Source: Rhodothermaceae bacterium (lineage in GTDB: Bacteria > Bacteroidota > Rhodothermia > Rhodothermales > Bin80). Taken from it: a stretch of DNA of 55,091 nt. This document shows positions 51,933 through 55,091 of the stretch, one piece after another. The stretch lies in NCBI GenBank assembly GCA_009841335.1, contig VXLY01000016.1:1-55091 (forward strand). The letters are read 5' to 3'. Below the pieces are notes generated by a model. The model saw nothing but the letters and a program-made list of their open reading frames with translations. It did not search any database and had not been told where the DNA came from. Positions within the stretch are counted from its first letter, which is position 1. Every line of letters starts with the position of its first letter. The position numbers and the translations under genes were made by a program.

Positions 51933-53111
51933 ATGAAGCTTCCTGCCCCGTATGGAAACCAGGATGTTCCCCGCTTAACTGAATGCTCATTCTGGCTTCT
52001 CTTGGTTTGCATTGTCGCAATTTCTTTGATATCAGCCTGTACGACGAGTGAAAACAACGGAGTAAGCGATGTAGCGCCCGCCAGATTTGAGTTGACTGAG
52101 CTCTTTCGACTGGGCGACGAACTTGCTGGAGACACGCTTTTGTTCGGTGGGATTGGGGATCTCGTCAGTGTTGACAGATCCGGCCGGATTTTTGTTGGAG
52201 AACAGCAATATCCGCAAATCTATGTTTTCACGGCAGAGGGAGATCTCCTCAAAACTGTCGGCCAAGAAGGCAGTGCTCCTGGCGAGTTTCAAAGACTAGC
52301 GTCAATCTATACTGATTTTGCAGACACACTTTATGCTTTTGATTCTCGTTTGGAGCGAATATCTGTATTTGAGCCAGAGGGGCTAGAGTTGGCCTATAGC
52401 TTTACTGTGTCGCAAGATTCGTTAGGCTTGCCCTATTGGTTGGTTGGGGTACTCGATACGGGTTTTCTCGTAACGTACGATTGGCCCGTATCGCCCGGGG
52501 ACGTATTGACGGACCGACGTTTGTATGTCATGCGAGTTGATTGGGAGGGAGAAGTCATTCATCCACCGATACATTATGTACCATCTGCCGAATGGATTGT
52601 CTCTCCAGCGGGCGAAGAGCAATTCGCGATTAGAAACCCCTTCGGGCGTGAACCAGTTCTGCGCATGGATTTAGCAGGTAGGATGTATGCTGGTTGGACG
52701 GAATCTATCAACATCAAGGTCATTCCTCCAAGCGGCGTACTCAGTGATTCAATCACATACCCCCTAACGCCTATCCCGCTGCTGCGCCAAGAGGTGGAGG
52801 ACTATGTCAAAGACAGTAGGGATTGGTACAAAAATGCAGTTCTATCAGCAGATCTACCGGCAAACAAGCCAGCCATTGAGACATTTGTCGTAGACGATCT
52901 GGAGCGCACGTGGATAAAAACGATTTCACCGTCACTAACGGACACCATCTCTAAGTGGCTAATCCTTGACAAAGAACGCCAACTCTACGGCCAGATTACG
53001 CTTCCCTCACACACAGATCTGATTACCATTCGGAAGGGCCGAGCCTATGCTGTGGATCATAGCAAGGGAAGTACCCTGATTGTGTACCAAGTGAGTGAAT
53101 CTGGTACTTAG
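51933..53111 (+). CDS. 6-bladed beta-propeller lipoprotein
   Basis: This encodes 392 residues. A hydrophobic segment ending SLISAC (about residue 35) forms a lipobox, preceded by a longer than usual N-region. The family signature VGQEGSAPGEFQ is near residue 110, with blades such as LYAFDSRLERISVFEPEG. It has its own promoter region of 145 bases and is followed by a related, broken gene (53278-54363). Confidence 0.85.
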   Translation: MKLPAPYGNQDVPRLTECSFWLLLVCIVAISLISACTTSENNGVSDVAPARFELTELFRLGDELAGDTLLFGGIGDLVSVDRSGRIFVGEQQYPQIYVFTAEGDLLKTVGQEGSAPGEFQRLASIYTDFADTLYAFDSRLERISVFEPEGLELAYSFTVSQDSLGLPYWLVGVLDTGFLVTYDWPVSPGDVLTDRRLYVMRVDWEGEVIHPPIHYVPSAEWIVSPAGEEQFAIRNPFGREPVLRMDLAGRMYAGWTESINIKVIPPSGVLSDSITYPLTPIPLLRQEVEDYVKDSRDWYKNAVLSADLPANKPAIETFVVDDLERTWIKTISPSLTDTISKWLILDKERQLYGQITLPSHTDLITIRKGRAYAVDHSKGSTLIVYQVSESGT

Positions 53112-53277
53112 GTTTGGTGAAAAAACGACTTACTCGGGTAGTATACCACTCACTGCAGCTTTTGGGCAGTAGCCTCATACTGGTGACATTACTTGCGGAG
53201 CATGGGCCATAGTTGTTGTGACTCGCAGGGCTCCTGGTGGATTCAGTTGCCTTTAATGATGTCCGTGATAGGGAAAT

Positions 53278-54363
53278 ATGTCGTGGATTAGGTTGCTACT
53301 TCTTGTTGCGCTACCGGTTGGATGTGCTACGTCTCCACAGCAGAGCCGCGTCTTGGACTCTCCCGTAGTGTCTTTTGATGAATTGTTCGCTTCCGCAGAT
53401 ACTATACGCTTGGACCCGTCCGTCATTACAGGTTGGATTTCGTTCTTGGACGTCAATCAAGCAGGAAGCTTACTGGTTACAGACGGTATAGGACGCAGTG
53501 TTAATCTGTTCTCGTCATATGGAGAATATGTCAGAGCCTATTCAGTGCCGGAGTGTTTACCTGATTTGGAAAGTTTTCATCCTTTTAGTTCGCGGTTTTT
53601 GGGCGAAGATCGCGTAGTTGTGATGACCCTTTGAGGGGCCGCTGCAGTATTCAGCATAGATGGTCGCTGTATCGGGGCCACCCGGAGGCTACCGGAACCC
53701 TCCCAAGGATTTTGCACGAGTGACGAATCCATTTTCTTTTTAGGCATTCCGTCAATGATGGCCAGGACCTCAGATCAAAATGCCATAATTGTATATTCGC
53801 CCGAGCTTCGTAAACTGCGCGAAATTTATGTGGAATTACCTGAATTCCCCGTGCTTAATGCGGGGCGTGGTGGGATCATTGGGCGCAACATTGATTGCTT
53901 CAGCGACGGACCATTCTACACATACTTGGGGAGCATGGATGCCATACCTGCACTTCCCAATGAAAATTATTCACAACAGCGCCCAGAGTTTTACAAAAAG
54001 CGTCCAAGGGATCTCACTACAGAGATGTCTTTGGAGGCGAAAAGAAGGGAATGAAACAACTACATTACGACAGATGGAGTTTTTGCTCTGGATGGTCAAA
54101 CACGCATGTTAGTTTACAGAAACATTGACGACCGATGGCGACCGGAAGAAACGGAAGGCCTCTCCGTGTACTTAGGTTTAAGCATTGCAAGCAATATCAA
54201 GCAGTTTCCCAGTCGCAGCACGATCTCTCCAATTTCCCCGTTAGCAACAGGAGACGGCTATATCTACAGCCAGGGAGATCCTGAGTTGCTTCCCGATGGT
54301 GACGTAGGCAACCCTACAGTCCTACGGTACCGTTTTATCCCTCCAATTCAAGAGTATCAGTGA
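53278..54363 (+). pseudogene. 6-bladed beta-propeller lipoprotein interrupted by two in-frame TGA codons
   Basis: One reading frame of 361 codons runs from a lipoprotein start (MSWIRLLLLVALPVGC) to 54363. It is broken only by TGA at 53632-53634 and TGA at 54052-54054. Continuity across both is clear because the frame stays open for 139 codons after the first and 102 after the second, with propeller-like content (AAAVFSIDGRCIG; ITTDGVFALDGQTRMLVYRN). Other genes here end in TGA, so it is a stop in this organism. Recent point-mutation inactivation is likeliest; readthrough is not excluded. Confidence 0.7.
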
Positions 54364-55039
54364 TATGCCGTTGGTCCTATTTCTGATGGCAGTGACGCCC
54401 TTCGTGTTCGTATGACGGTCATTTCCAGACTGAGGTTGGAATTTCGGGCGGACCAAGGACAGGAATACAGCCTATTACAAACATCTCCAGCTACTCTGCT
54501 AGTCGGACATACTATTTAGGAGGAAAGACTTCCTGAAGCCCAATCTCATACCTTTGTAACGAGCGACGTAACGAAAAAACCATACCGTGTACATATGTTA
54601 TATAACTAACACATAATTCATTGGCGAAATATCAGGATTATCATCAGATTGAGTTGATCCACGTAGTTACTCTTCTTTTACTACTTTTTGAAGGACTCCT
54701 CTACTGACCTGATCGCAGCGGCTAGTCTAGTAGTCGTAGTCCTCGCGTAGTCCAGCATGATCTTCACAGACTCAGATGTCACCCGATTGGTCTTTTTGAT
54801 ACCTCACTGAAGAGAAGTCCAGTCAAAAGAGGGCGTTTTTTCGCGTCGTCCTTCATTCTCCTTTCGTCAGACCGGAATAAGTGGGCAGCAAGTATTTGAA
54901 TTGACAAGGCAGGCAAGTATCCGAGAGAATGTAGCGCGAATCCTAAACAGGCATCGAGTTCATGGTGGATCCCCCAGGCGAGGTATGGCTCCCGTCCTGA
55001 CGGTACAGAGAACACGGAGCGGCACGATGGGTAAAGGTG
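54364..55039. other. Intergenic, no gene supported
   Basis: About 680 bases between the broken propeller gene and tRNA-Val. A minus-strand frame at 54779-55015 is open for 78 codons without recognisable motif. No terminator, attachment site or mobile gene was identified, although a tRNA at the boundary is a common integration site. Confidence 0.3.
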
Positions 55040-55091
55040 TGGGCGGTGAGGGATTTGAACCCCCGGCCTCCTGCTTGTAAGGCAGGCGCTC
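55040..55091 (-). tRNA. tRNA-Val(UAC), truncated by the window edge
   Basis: On the minus strand, the 3' 52 nt are present: anticodon stem CCTGC/GCAGG with loop CTTACAA (anticodon TAC), T arm GGGGGTTCAAATCCC and acceptor 3' strand ACCGCCC. The 5' acceptor and D arm lie beyond the window. Confidence 0.85.

Noticed and set aside
54779-55015. 78-codon frame beside tRNA-Val, considered as an integrase remnant
   Set aside because: No catalytic Arg/Tyr pattern of tyrosine recombinases is visible, and no attachment repeat was found.

Overview
The window reads as chromosomal DNA from a Gram-negative member of the Bacteroidota/Rhodothermota (FCB) group. The indicators are a C-terminal type IX secretion (T9SS) sorting domain, many lipoproteins with a lipobox, an expanded family of 6-bladed beta-propeller lipoproteins, the bL28-bL33-DUF4295 gene trio, Bacteroidota-style CoaBC variants and few Shine-Dalgarno sites. 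No rRNA operon, CRISPR array or insertion sequence was seen.

Layout. 1-3.6 kb: accessory DNA with a beta-propeller lipoprotein, several very small genes and an orphan HigA-like regulator. 3.7-5.4 kb: pyrR, a secreted protein of unknown function and an M50 membrane protease. 5.4-12.5 kb: one tightly packed operon with three tandem LVIVD-type beta-propeller paralogs, a small secreted protein, a periplasmic multicopper oxidase and a PKD-OmpA lipoprotein. 12.5-22.4 kb: DinB-like protein, C-terminal processing protease, moeA, two long non-coding stretches with DnaA-box-like sites, a T9SS cargo protein, a UspA protein, nusB and a phosphatase. 22.4-26.4 kb: a decaying region in which two direct copies of a 369-bp segment flank a broken VPS10/BNR-repeat gene and an intact propeller lipoprotein. 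26.4-30.7 kb: ychF, a secreted protein, a LolC/E-type permease, bL28, bL33, DUF4295 and three tRNAs. 30.7-42.6 kb, all on the minus strand: dnaB, a uracil-DNA glycosylase, coaBC, gmk, tRNA-Ser, frr, pyrH, tsf, rpsB, rpsI, rplM, dnaN and dnaA. 42.6-45.8 kb: probable oriC, then a propeller lipoprotein with two small Cys-rich genes. 45.8-51.8 kb: DUF177-rpmF-plsX-fabH-fabD-fabG and a DEAD-box helicase. 51.9-54.4 kb: two more propeller lipoproteins, the second interrupted by two in-frame TGA codons. The window ends inside a tRNA-Val.

Most notable signals. (1) tRNA-Arg(UCU) is split in its anticodon loop by a 200-nt group I (IC3-like) intron. (2) About 0.8 kb away, dnaB carries a 253-residue intein inside the P-loop, with what looks like a degenerate homing-endonuclease remnant. 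(3) The LVIVD x3 / multicopper oxidase / PKD-OmpA operon looks like an envelope system, possibly copper- or oxidation-linked, that I cannot match to a described pathway. (4) Small Cys-rich, mostly exported proteins sit directly upstream of beta-propeller lipoproteins at two separate loci. (5) The family-4-like uracil-DNA glycosylase seems to lack all four iron-sulfur cysteines, and bL32 has both zinc knuckles shortened to CxC. (6) A DnaA-box cluster lies about 26 kb from dnaA.
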